A DNA stretch of 64,000 nucleotides, from NCBI GenBank assembly GCA_034190875.2, contig CM067345.1, positions 24,543,392-24,607,391 on the forward strand, written 5' to 3'. The DNA is from Urechis unicinctus (lineage: Eukaryota > Annelida > Polychaeta > Xenopneusta > Urechidae). This document shows positions 22,710 through 34,104 of the stretch, in pieces; positions within the stretch are counted from its first letter, which is position 1, and every line of letters starts with the position of its first letter. Under the pieces are notes generated by a model. The model made no database searches. It was given only the letters and a program-made list of their open reading frames with translations, and had not been told where the DNA came from. The position numbers and the translations under genes were made by a program.

Positions 22710-23120
22710 TGATATAATACTATTCTAGCTAAAGTTCCCACTGCCTCCTCCATTAATTATCAGCACGATATGGCCTACGCTATATCCCATTGGCTAACGA
22801 GTCCACTGCCCCATGCGGGCTCGTTAGGCCAGAGGTCGTGTCCAATAGCGTAGGTTGGTCAAAGGCCTCTGGGGAAGCCAACTACCAATCCGCTCACATA
22901 TTTTAGAGGCGATTCTTCTAGTCCATAGACGAGATTTAGACGGAGAACCCAGGGAAGCTTCATTGTTGAAACCTTGATAAAACCAATAAGCAACTCTACT
23001 CCTGAACTCGTGTTATTTCTCTGGCTAGTGCCCACTCCAGCAATCACAAGCTGCGAGTAACAGTACAAAAAAACCGAAGGAGCATCAAAACAAGGAAAGC
23101 CAAGAAATTAAAGTTTAAGA
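22710..23120 (+). repeat. LTR-like repeat, related to 51267-51625
   Basis: About 410 bp, aligned end to end with the solo LTR at 51267. Shared are the 'ataatacta' start, 'taggttggtcaaag', 'gcttcattgtt', 'aataagcaactctact', 'actccagcaatcacaag' and the A-rich 'aagccaagaaattaaag' end. It is more diverged than the 51 kb copy, and no target duplication was recognised. Confidence 0.65.
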
Positions 23121-23888
23121 CTCGCATATCTAGTTACCGATCGACGTCGCACTGCAAGTAAACAACGTGACTTTTCACTGGCACTGTTGGCTCCACTGAC
23201 TTCACACCTCAAATATGGCGGCGACTATAATCTTTAGGCAACATTCCATCTTAAATTGAAAAGCCAAGGTATGTAATAAAGTTCAAGTTTCTTCTAACCC
23301 TACACCATGAGTTCGAGTCTTCCTCCTTTCTCACAAGTGCGTATCGTGTACATCCCTTCACCATACGTCGCGATATGACATATGTCTACTCCGAGCACCA
23401 AACTATCTTAATTGTTGAACCCAGTAACCGCTATAAGTATTACATAAGTATGACCTGTCTTCAGTGCTGAGCCCCATTGACACTTAAGATAACGATGATT
23501 GATCACATATGGTACATCAATTAATATGCAAAACATCATCATATTATCCGGTAAGAGAGCATGAAGTACACTGGAAAGGCCACTTTGTTCCCAATCACAA
23601 CTCTTTCTTCTCTTGATTACATGGCGGAATCGGTGCGGTAATGTTTTCGTACGACATAACAATCTTTTCGCCATCAGCGAAGTAGGAACTTACTCCCACT
23701 TTAAAATCAACAGAACACAGATAAGTCTGTTAACGATGCGGATCATTAGAAATGGTGAGGCAACATGCGGAATGAACCACTTCGTGCTGGGCCTACACGT
23801 GGTTATTGTCACTACTGCAAATGGCATTACATTCCAGTCTCATATTAGCTCACACTCCCACTAATGTCCAAGTATCGGCAATACCCAC

Positions 23889-24590
23889 CTGGTAGAAGAC
23901 ATCGTTTGTCGGTGGAAAGGCCCAGTGATAAACGTCTTTGATGCTTTTCAGGGAGTTGATTTTAGACACATAGAATCCCAGACCATCGTTACATATGCCA
24001 TAAAACCTGTTAAATAGCAAGGCAACGTCAAAAGTATAACCACTGCACCGACATTTCATATTATCACCACTGCACCCACACAATTTATTTAAATTTTTAG
24101 AGAATAATCCAAACCGAACTGACGTAAGCATGCAGTAGGACTTGGCTGCGTCTACCATAATGTCATAGAACTCCTTCTTCTCCGTAATCATGTCAATACA
24201 TTGCTTTGGGGCAAAAAGTGAACAAACCAAATATGAATAGCATCGTTTGATGGAAAGGTTCTCTTAATAAAGCGTACAGACTTAACTTGCAGAACTGCAA
24301 AAATGAAGATCTTACCTGAAATAGCGGTTTCTCTACGCAGTAGGAAATAGATATGTCTGGCTCCGAAAGAGATCTGCGGGTCTGTGTCTGTGTATAAATG
24401 TATATAAACGAAAAGACGATATATGCACGGACCTGTTTGGACAGCAGTGTGATTTTCCAGCACAACTCAGATACGTGCCTCCACTGTTGTACAGTTAAGT
24501 CCCTTCCGGATTTCCCGAAGCTGGAGGCCGAGAATATGGCAGCTCTGATTTCATGGACTAGATGTCTGAATTTGTAATTGGAGTCACTTA
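23889..24590 (-). CDS. unidentified gene, four consecutive coding exons
   Basis: Four minus-strand exons with GT-AG borders and matching phases: 24590-24433, 24381-24316, 24203-24124 and 24006-23889, giving about 140 residues in one frame. The peptide includes FRHLVHEIRAAIFSASSF, QQWRHVSELCWKIT, CIDMITEKKEFYDIMVDAAK and FYGICNDGLGFYVSKINSLK. It looks soluble and largely helical, with scattered cysteines and no signal peptide. I do not recognise the family. A further exon-like piece at 25415-25346 could lie upstream, but its phase does not join directly to 24590. The 3' continuation below 23889 was not found. Exon phasing makes a real gene likely; it may be partial. Confidence 0.5.
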
Positions 24591-24639
24591 CTGTTAACAT
24601 GTAACTTAAGAATTATCTTGATTAGTTCGGTTCGCATGT

Positions 24640-25170
24640 TTGTTTGTAAACTTTTTCCTTGGCTGGCAATACAGGTTGCAATTTTTAAAACAATTTCTAA
24701 ATTTTAAAGGTTGGCAACACTATTGCGCAGAACTCATTTTGTTTACCTTGATTTTAAACTAAGGTCAAGGTCATTAAAAATATGATAATCTACAATCCCG
24801 AATGTCTCTTGGGATAATTGTTACACCATTTTGTAGCCAATTCAATTGCAAAATTTGGTCGGATATATCTTGCTGTAAAAAATGTTTTTCCCAAGCGCCT
24901 TAAGGAAGAAAAATGTTAATATCAGCCCAAATTTCGATAAAATTAACAAAAAAGATTCAATCGCCTATAACATAATAACCGTCTGATGCCAACGACATTT
25001 GGGTCGAAGGTTGCCAGTAATATGGTTAATATAGTTAAAAAAATACAACAGGTTTAATTCCAAATATCTTTGTCTAAAACGCTTCGATTTGAAAAAGTTT
25101 CATTCAATTGCAAATTTTTTCTTGGTGTGCGTAATGGTTAATAACGCATTGTTAGAGTGAAAGTAGAGTC
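24640..25170. repeat. AT-rich dispersed repeat family, copy 2
   Basis: Shares with the other copies the blocks 'aaggtcaaggtcattaaaaatatga', 'acaccattttgtagcc' and 'aaaacgcttNgattNgaaaaa'. It lies upstream (minus-strand sense) of the unidentified gene. Confidence 0.65.
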
Positions 25171-25345
25171 TTTTTTCGACTCCCTAATCGCAGTTTTACC
25201 ATGCGTTTATCAGCCTGTGAAACTCGTTTTCGACAATGTTATCGTCCTTTGATGTCATTTTGTGGGTTTTTTTTTAATATTCTCCTCGATTTTTCGGACC
25301 GTTTTGGCATATGCGAGGTAGTACCTGTTTCAATTAAATATATAC

Positions 25346-25415
25346 CTCTCCAATGAGTTGTACCAAGGGAATAGCCCAGAATTCATATCCACAATCATGA
25401 CACATCCGCAGTTTC
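25346..25415 (-). CDS. candidate single exon, unidentified
   Basis: A 70-bp minus-strand segment between a CAG acceptor and a GTATAT donor encodes KLRMCHDCGYEFWAIPLVQ plus four residues. It may be an upstream exon of the gene at 24590-23889. It ends in phase 0 while the next exon found needs one carried base, so at least one exon would be missing between them. Confidence 0.35.
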
Positions 25416-25472
25416 CTGTATCCTGTATCATGTACAAAAGTATGTTTTAATACTAAAATAACTGTATGTTAA

Positions 25473-27600
25473 CAGTCATTTAAATTTATCGGCATGGTAA
25501 CATTTCTGGCATGCCATGTCCCAAACCTTGTACACACAATGGTCCCACTACGTGACCTGTTGAAGAACGATGTTTCATATGACTGGAACGAAGATCACCA
25601 AGCAACATTTGAAGAAGTTAAAGAAGCTGTTGCTGCTGGTATCAGTCTCAACTACTATGATCCCAGTAAACATGTCACACTTGAAGTGGATGCATCTGGT
25701 CGAGGTCTTGGTGCAGCGCTTATCCAAGATGAAGGTCCTGTTGCAGTAGTCAGCAAGACATTGGCAGAGACTCAAGCCACATACAGCAACATTGAGCGAG
25801 AATGCTTAGGAATTGTCCACGGCATACAACGTTTCCACAACTTCTTATACAGTCGACAGTTTGATATCATAACTGATCACAAGCTGTTAGAGATCATCAT
25901 GAAGAAACATCTACATGCAGCACCTCCTCGTCTGCAACGACTCCTGGTCAAGATACAGGGGTATGACTTCAGCGTACAATACCGTCCAGGCCCCACAATG
26001 ACATTGGTATATACACTGTCCCGGTTCCCAGGAGACAACGATACTGACATAATCCTTGATCAAAACGTTGACTCTATCGAGCTGGATCTTATCAACTTCT
26101 CGCCAACCAAACGCAGAGACCTACGAGAGGAAACTGCACGAGACAAAACTCTCCATGAGTTAGGCCAAATAATATACTCAGACTGGCCAAACACAATGAA
26201 GGAACTACCTGCAGAACTGAGAAGTTATTGGCACTATAGAGATGAACTTGCTATGGAAGATGGCATCATCTTCAAAGGCAGACAAATACTTATTCCGGAA
26301 ACGATGCGCAGTGACATACTATCACAGTTACACGAAAGCCATCAAGGGATTGAGAAGACCAGGAAACTAGAGCCATTAATAATGCACGAGAAGCCATGCA
26401 AATCATGGGTCAAACTGGGCACTGACTTGTTCAATATTAACGACAGAACATACCTGATTATAAGTGATTACCACAGCAGATTTCCTGTAGTCAAACTGCT
26501 AACTTCAACTTCAGCAACATCCGTCATCACTGCTACCAATCATTTCTGACAACGGGCCACAATTTCAAAGAGAATATGACGAGTTTTGTGCTGAATGGGG
26601 AATTGATCACACAACACGCAGCCCAAGATATGCCCAGTCTAATGGATCCATCGAGCGGCAGATAGGCTATATAAAGCCAATCATCAAGTTATGCTTGAAA
26701 TCAGGTGCAGACATAAATAAGGCACTCTTGAACGTTAGAGCTACTCCACTAGATACTCACCTTCCTAACCCTGCAGAGATGTTGTTCAGTAGACTAATTC
26801 CTACAACACTACCAAGTCGGCGTCCAGACAACACTGGTATACTCCAGAGAGCCATGTTCAAACAAAAATGGAATGAAATGTACGAGCTCATGATAAAGCA
26901 TCCAATACATGGAAGCTTGCAACAGTCATAAGCAAAAGTAGCGAGCCACGATCTTACATTGTTTGGAACGAGCACGGAAACCTCATTCGTCGTAACAGTC
27001 GACACTTACGAACATCACAACTCGCAAATGAAAATAGCACAGACCCTTACAATAGAGACAGTGAGTCAGTCCCGTCTAGAAATGAGACAAACACTGACAA
27101 TGACACCACCACAACGAGAAGTGGAAGAATTGTAAGAGCTCCAGAGGGACTCATCGAGTCAGAGTGACGCTGTATGCTAGTTTATTTCTTATGTAAAAGG
27201 ACAGAATAATCCCTTTTCTGACTTAGGGTAGTCCACCCCGATGATTGTCAGTCAGAATTTATATAGAGAATTCAGTATTCATTTGCGTTGACGTTGAGCA
27301 TTTGCGTTCAGTAGATTGATCATTATTTTCAGCATCCTCCTGGGATTGCTTATGACATTACTCACATAATTCACCGTGTAAGAACTGTCATTTCTCAAAA
27401 AAGGGGGATGTAGTGATATCCAAGCGTTATGATGTGACTGAATAACATAACGAGCTAGTATAAAAAAAATGCATCTTGTTGACATACGACTGTCAACCGG
27501 CTGTTAAATAATCAGATGATACCATATCATTAAAATTAGCACTGCAGCTAGCTCGCAAATAGAAACGGCGTCCGTGGCAACATCATCTGGTGACATGATG
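25473..27600 (+). mobile_element. Ty3/gypsy fossil, 5'-truncated
   Basis: Starts inside the reverse transcriptase (thumb region, about 25473-25600), then RNase H (VDASGRGLGAAL block near 25690), a partial integrase (about 26220-27170) with N-G-P-Q-F and a QSNGSIERQ block, and a polypurine tract (AAAAAAGGGGGA) just before 27409. A TG-starting LTR-like sequence follows, whose end could not be fixed. It belongs to a different family from the elements at 4.1 and 53.2 kb. It is multiply broken and old, with no 5' LTR, gag or protease. Confidence 0.8.
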
Positions 27601-27689
27601 TGGTGGTCGGGAAGTTCCGAAATGTGTTGTTTGTTTTTGCTTATCATTTGTTTACTTCGCATCGGATCGATAAAAGAACTGCAAGTTAT

Positions 27690-28535
27690 TGATAAGAAAA
27701 TCGGATTCCATATAATCCCGAAAATTCATATTTAAGCTAATACTTGCCCATTAAAACAATCCAGAAAGTCGAATATTTCTTGTGACAAAAATCTGTAAAC
27801 TTCTTTCAATTCGTCATTGACAAGCCTAGCTGAAACCATTATATAACTAATTTGTCGCTGATTTGAACCTTATTCCCCCATAATTTTCATAACGATTTCT
27901 ATCGCTTGTAAAATCGTAAATATTGGTTCAATAGTCATCAAAATTTGGTCAGTTGTTGTCGTGGACAGCGCAAAACTAATCGTAAAATCTGATGTATGTC
28001 GATGAAGTCAATTCCGGTACGGAACGCATTTCATGCGCCAACAAATAATAATAAATCGTTAGTCAATGTCATCATAGTGATTCACCCAGCGCCGCGCTAT
28101 AATTCTGCCAGTTCCTATGGACTATTTTATCATCATAGCGGTTGTAAAACTTACTTCGACTGTGATGATCCTATCGTGATTTGGTTTGAGCTCGTCGCCA
28201 AGTTCATCAATTGGTAAATTTGTCTAACGTGTAATTATTTTTTTTAAATTGAAGGTGTAAAAGATGTGCAGAACCCAGAGGTTTTATTTTGACGTTTTAC
28301 ATTGGTCCGCTTCTAAATAAATGTTTGTGATACAGGTCGCAATTATGATCATATTTTCCAATCTTTTTAAAATGGAATATGATATTCATGCGCAGAACCG
28401 AGAGGTTTTGTTTTTACCTTGACCTTAAACTAAGGTCGCGGTCATTGATAGTGAGAAATTCTTAATGCCTGAATATGGTGCGATCATTATAAACTTTACA
28501 TCATTTTGTAGCTTTATCCAATTGCATATTTTGTC

Positions 28536-28574
<39 letters not shown>

Positions 28575-28800
28575 TGTTTTTCATAGTCGCCTATGTTAAA
28601 CGATTTGTGGTTTTTCTATTGTTGTTCGTTTTTGGGTTTTTGTTTTGATAAACAAAAAACGGACCGTAAAACTATCAAGCACTTATGAAATCGTAAATAA
28701 TGGTCCAATGCTTATGAAACTTGAGCCAATTGTTGTCATGGACAGCGCAAATCGAATCCTAAAATTATATAATATGGATATAAATGTCATGGGAGAGGGG
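27690..28800. repeat. AT-rich dispersed repeat family, copies 3a and 3b
   Basis: Two partly overlapping homologous segments (about 27690-28060 and 28230-28790) both contain the 'cagttgttgtcNtggacagcgcaaa' block. The second also has 'aaactaaggtcNNggtcattga' and 'catcattttgtagc'. A TA microsatellite interrupts the second copy. Confidence 0.6.
28539..28573. repeat. TA microsatellite
   Basis: About 17 uninterrupted AT dinucleotides inside the AT-rich dispersed repeat. Confidence 0.95.
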
Positions 28801-30830
28801 TTGGGCAAGGATTGATATCAATCACTTCATCTGGGTAACGTTTTGCTTGCAACACAAATACACCACAATAGGACATCGTTATAGAGGCTTGGTGGGTTGC
28901 TTAGATTATAATATGTAAATTGATGATTATACCACACAGAGAGTATTCCAGAGAGCGACAAAGCTGATGAGATAATACATTAGATAACATCGTCAATGCT
29001 ACTATGTTAGCTAATCTTCCAGCTAGGACTGATAACTTCAAGAGTCCCACTAATTAATGCTGTCATATGAGGAATGTGAGGTGTATGCTATATTTTCCTC
29101 GTCATTGTATTAAAAGCAGAATGTCTTACAGTATTTATCTACCCCACGTTGTAATATCTCATCTCGCACCACATTCCAGTGTATTCGAGTCACGTCCTCT
29201 TAAGTGATCACCCTCAACTGAAGAGTTCCGTTTACGTCTGGGTCGATCAGCTTTACTTCTGGATTGTTAACCACAAATATCGTTGAAGAAAAGCTTTCAA
29301 AGTTAGTATGCACTAAACGGCTTTATTGCGTACCTTATGTGCGACGCTTGACATCAGCCCGTGTTATACGATGTGTGCCAGTTTTGTCAACATCAAACAT
29401 TGCTGAATATCTCCACTGATATCAAACGATTTCATGTAGACATAAACCGAATGATTATATCAAGGATCACTTCTCCATTGCATTTATAGTCAAGAATCTA
29501 CATTTTTAGTATGTGTCCTTAAGTGCGTTATGTATGTCGGCACGTCAGAACAGTTCTTGTCAACATTACAGCGAAAACATATATTGTTTGTGCAGCCTGC
29601 CATGCTCACTCTGGTCATATAATAGATGCAAATGGCAGCCAAAGCAGTCATCCCCCAAGTATTTATTATCCAACTACGGTTCATTCAATGGATCGAAACA
29701 ACAACAAAATACAATATGCAGTGCTGTAATATAGCGTGTTAGCTATACTCACTACAACACACTCATCACCTGTCATCTATATTCACTGTAGCCAAGAAAA
29801 CATATCCTGTACACCCAGAATTAGTCAAACAACTGTGCGGAGGGTATCAACTGTTTAGAATAGTAAGTGTACCCAATGTACCAACTTCATGAAATGTAAC
29901 GAGTGTGCCAAGGGCAACAACTGCACAACAACAAAATCCAATGTAATACCTGTACCAAGGGTATCAACTGTACACAATAAAATAACAGTGCCGAGTACAG
30001 CAGATGTCCGAGCGCAAAGGCTGTACCAGTCATATTGTACTTGTTATTTTCGCTATTTTTATTTCTATTGTGTGATGTGTATTAGCAGTGGAAAGGATCT
30101 GCGAAACGAAATGTTTCCTACTTTCATAAATCACAATGACGTCAACCCAGTATATACATGCAATTTTGGTTATTACAAGTTAGCGTCACCTAACAATGGC
30201 TGCGTGTTATTATTAGGAAAGCGATCATCACAGAGCAACTTGGAGTGAATCTTCTTAGCAAAGCTGTAAAAAAAATGATATAGCTCCCTTAATAAAGGGC
30301 CACTTGAGAGTACAAATATTTAGTGCACCGCTTATCCGACGTTGAGTGGATTTTAGCTAACATTAATTGAGTTAGAAGAGTTGCTGACTACTTAAGAAGT
30401 GCCAATAAATTTTTTATTCATTTGAAAAAAACATTACTGGCGACAATCTTAAGTGCTATTAGCCATACATCTCCGGTTGAAAACGCTTTATTGAACCATT
30501 ATAACAAGTGTATTTGTTTAAGGAAAACTTAAAATATGTATAACCTCATTTTGCTTTGCAGGAGAATTTAACGGAACCTCCAGAATGTTCCTTACTTGGT
30601 GTCAGCTTACGCTTTCCTATATTCAAATCTATTCCTAGAATCAAATAATCTTTAAGAAGAACATGAAACATGTTCGTCGTTGCAGTTGAACGTTCCATGA
30701 AATATTTGCTCTTGATGCATCGTACATGTACTATTTGGACAATAAGCATATATCAGCTGACTTTCAATGCTACTACAATTCGTTAGTATAACAAGGTATC
30801 GTATCCCGTCTGTCATCGCCTCCCTTAGCA
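28801..30830. other. intergenic, nothing firm
   Basis: No gene was recognised. On the minus strand near 29603-29490 a short frame reads MAGCTNNICFRC, then a Cys, then YITHLRTHT, which resembles a degenerate C2H2 zinc finger with unusual spacing. It lacks supporting context. Confidence 0.3.
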
Positions 30831-30835
30831 TGATA

Positions 30836-31370
30836 TGCCTGGATTTTCAAACTTTCCATATTATGACCCTTGTTCCATATGTGAATTTGTCCACTTTTGA
30901 TCTGTATAAATTATTTTCAAACCCTATCCCTTTTATCTACCCGATTCTAACAACAACATTTTAATCCTTTTTATCTAGAGCAATCCCCCACAATTAAATC
31001 AAATTCACACTAATACCGGGTGTCTACTATCCATTTACAATGGACATGCTTGGAATAGTCAGCTTACTAATCCTTAGGTGCTGCCCTTAGTCCACCTGGA
31101 AACCCCCTGGAACCAATCACTCACTTTCACTCCAACCAGGTGACTGGTTGTGACCAATGATGAAAGGCCATGCGCCTGGCTGGAAGCAGTGCTTGCGTCT
31201 CAGGCGGAGGATAAAAGGTGAAGTATTGGGGGCATCCAGAAAAAAAGGGGGGGAACTTCCCAGAAAGCAATGGGACAGTGACTATACAAGCGGCAATAAA
31301 CCAATATTACCTAATTCATATAAGAGTTTTACATTATCAATCTCCAAAACTGCAAAAAGACTCTTAGAAC
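30836..31370 (+). repeat. LTR-like repeat, uninterrupted copy (fossil)
   Basis: About 535 bp, aligning with 1324-1600 plus 2745-2970, and at its start with 111-200. It has LTR-like order: a TATA-like ATAAAAGG near 31211, then AATAAA (GGCAATAAACC) near 31295, then an AT-rich tail. No internal region or second LTR is visible nearby, so it is probably a solo LTR. Confidence 0.55.
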
Positions 31371-31859
31371 CACAAGTTGGGAATCCTGGTACTTACAGTA
31401 AACGACTTCGGTTCCCCTGAAGTAGCATCAACGGCGAACGAAGAGTCGGACGGATTGAGAAATTAATCACAGAGTGAAATAGAGGAAAATACCGTTATCA
31501 CAATCATACCAGCACCTCCTATGCCATTAAATCGCCTCCAATATCATGCTATCGCCCCCATCTACCACCCGCACCACCTCCCCACCCTTATCACACCATC
31601 GCCTCCCTTATCACACAATCATCATACCATACCATCACCCCCAAGTCAGTCATCTGTTTGACCCTCGTCCAATGACCATCAATCACCAATGGTATCTGGC
31701 TTGTCATCATCATTTTTTCCATTAAGCCATAGGAAAATTTCGCCATGAGAGCAGAGGGTCATACCATAGGGTGATAGAGCGTAGGGTCATATGACAGGGT
31801 GACAGATTGTAGGGACATCTATGCATGCATGTATGTAAGTATGTGAGTATGTATGTATG

Positions 31860-32350
31860 AAAAATCGTGGTATCAATGCTTTATATCTCCGTTTATAATT
31901 ATCTGATTTCGAAACTGTTTATATATTAAGAAAGCGTAATGTATTTATAAACTTATTCTGAATAATGCATTGTAAAAAAATTCTAACAAGTCGAATATTT
32001 CTGGTAACCCAAATCTCTAAACTTTTTAACTTCGCAATTAATATACTAATTATAATGGATTGTAAAAAAAATAACATTTTCTGAAAGCTGAATGAAATAT
32101 CAAACTTCTATGATGGACATGTTTTATCAAAATATTCGTCGTTTTCAAAGCGCGTTGAGTTAGGGAAAAAATTCCACTTGGACATTGTTAGTCAAATTTT
32201 CGATTGCTTACAAAATAGTAAATACCGGTTAAATAGACATAAAAATAAGCTCAGTTGTTGGCATAGACAGCGCAAATCGAATCCCATAAGTTAATGGATA
32301 TCGATGACGTCACTTCCGGCTACGAACGATTCAAATTTACAACGGGATTG
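31860..32350. repeat. AT-rich dispersed repeat family, copy 4
   Basis: Aligns well with 21080-21380 and 20930-21040: 'acattttctgaaagctNaat', 'atcaaaatattcgtcgttttcaaa', 'aaaaaattccacttgga', 'gttggcatagacagcgcaaatc' and 'atatcgatgacgtcacttccgg'. Confidence 0.7.
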
Positions 32351-34104
32351 AAATAAGAAGTTAACGCGTCGTTTCTCCGTTGTGAATGGTTGTATCGTAA
32401 ATTGGCATGACACCTGTTCGCCTGCTGTGTATCCAGTGGGCATGGCACCTGTACGCCCGGTGTGGTCTTCCCTGATTGTACTGCTTCTTCGCTTTGATAA
32501 AATTATTTTCTTTTTTAAATAAAGTCGTCGCTTTGATTTTTAAATCACAGTTCAGGGATATATCATACAGCTCACGAATGAAGATCTCCACCCCTTATCT
32601 ATCTGCTTATCGACGGTGGTGGAATTTATGCCTCTGATAAAAGCACGTGTTTCTTTGACACAAAGTGTTCATCATACTTTTGTAGTTCATACTGTCTTTG
32701 TCATCAATGTTTGCAACCGTGAATGAATCGAAAATATTCTCAGCATTGGAGCCAATGGCGAAGTTCAAAGTACTGACTTGAACAGCACCCTTTTATATAA
32801 GAAAGTTCACAAGCACTGTTGTACTGTCAACGCGTTTTTTCCCACTCCGACTATACCGCTAGTCTGTCAAAAGTAAATCCGACGAGTACACTGAATTTCG
32901 CCACATCTTCTTATATCGGTAGTTTTCCGTGGTTACCGTGTGATAATGGCCAGTTCAATCTTCAACATTTGCATTCTTATTAACAAGTTAATTTAGAGAT
33001 TTATCGTCTCTATAACTTTTTGACGAATTTCGCAACAACGCAACGCTTCCGAGCTTCCTCATAACGTTCTCGTCCGACCTAGTCATCATAATGTCAACAT
33101 CATGCTACAAAGGGCAGTGTCCAAAAATCGCAATCATCCGCATCCATCGGTGCTTGATACTACAACATGGTTGACAACGACCTACACAACCCCAACGCTT
33201 CCTTTCATTTTACGTGTTCTGTAAATCAATAATACGTAAGTTTTTTTCCATAACATCTATACGTTATGATTAACGTGGTTTTCATCGTAAAATATAGTCA
33301 TACGGTGCCGTGGCTGTCGATACAGAGCATTTGTAACTTCCGAATCGCGGGTATGGCCTGGGTCGTTATAATACATATCAATTATATAATTCAGTTAATT
33401 AATTTTAAATGGTTGTATAAACTCATATTGGGTGTGTAAATATTAACATACCAATTAATAAAAAGGGGGATTTCATGGACTTCCCAAAATATTAAAACCA
33501 GTTGACCAAAAATATATATGACGACATTTCCATCAGCAACTTTTTCGAAATTACATATATTGCATATTGCACTCGTTGTACTCATGGAATTTAAATTCAT
33601 CTTGCATTCACTTGTATACTCCTTTTTCCTGCAGTGAGGTTGCAACTTTCAATACTTTCAAGTATCCCCTTATTATTTTGGCATCATCTCCAACAGTGCG
33701 AAAGGTCATATTTAGTTACCGCACAATATTTTCTTATGACATAATCTAGACATACAGATGTATCTCCCCTACTTAAACGAAAGAGCAGCGTCAGTTTTTA
33801 TCAACTCGTTGAAGAGGAAACAGTATTTTGTTTGATGGAATCCTTACAATATGTAGTAAAGCAGTCGTCCACACTTAATAAAGCTTCAATGTTTAAAAAT
33901 AGCCTTTCTTTATACAATTAAAAATAATATCCCATAGTCAATAGATGAGAAGTGCTGTATTAAAGAGTGTATCATCCATGGGAGTTGATTTCTTTTCTCT
34001 CAGCCCCTGAAGTATTGACATTACTCATTTTACGGCTTGCCATACCAGTAACGAGATAGCTATGTCACGTGATACCCGTGTTTACGTCACCGGTAGTTGC
34101 TAAA
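32351..34104. other. region upstream of the ARFGAP gene
   Basis: No gene was seen. The last 100 bases before the ATG contain a CACGTG E-box (about 34066) and a TTACGTCA CRE-like site (about 34082), which would suit a housekeeping promoter, but no TATA box or mapped start can be claimed. Confidence 0.35.

Noticed and set aside
23408-23674. next exon of the unidentified minus-strand gene (WEQSGLSSVLHALLPDN segment)
   Set aside because: The sequence reads like protein, but the upstream border is purine-rich without an acceptor and no phase-consistent junction was found.
27409-27620. complete 3' LTR for the 25.5 kb fossil
   Set aside because: The LTR start after the polypurine tract is clear, but no second copy exists in the window, so its end and any target duplication cannot be fixed.
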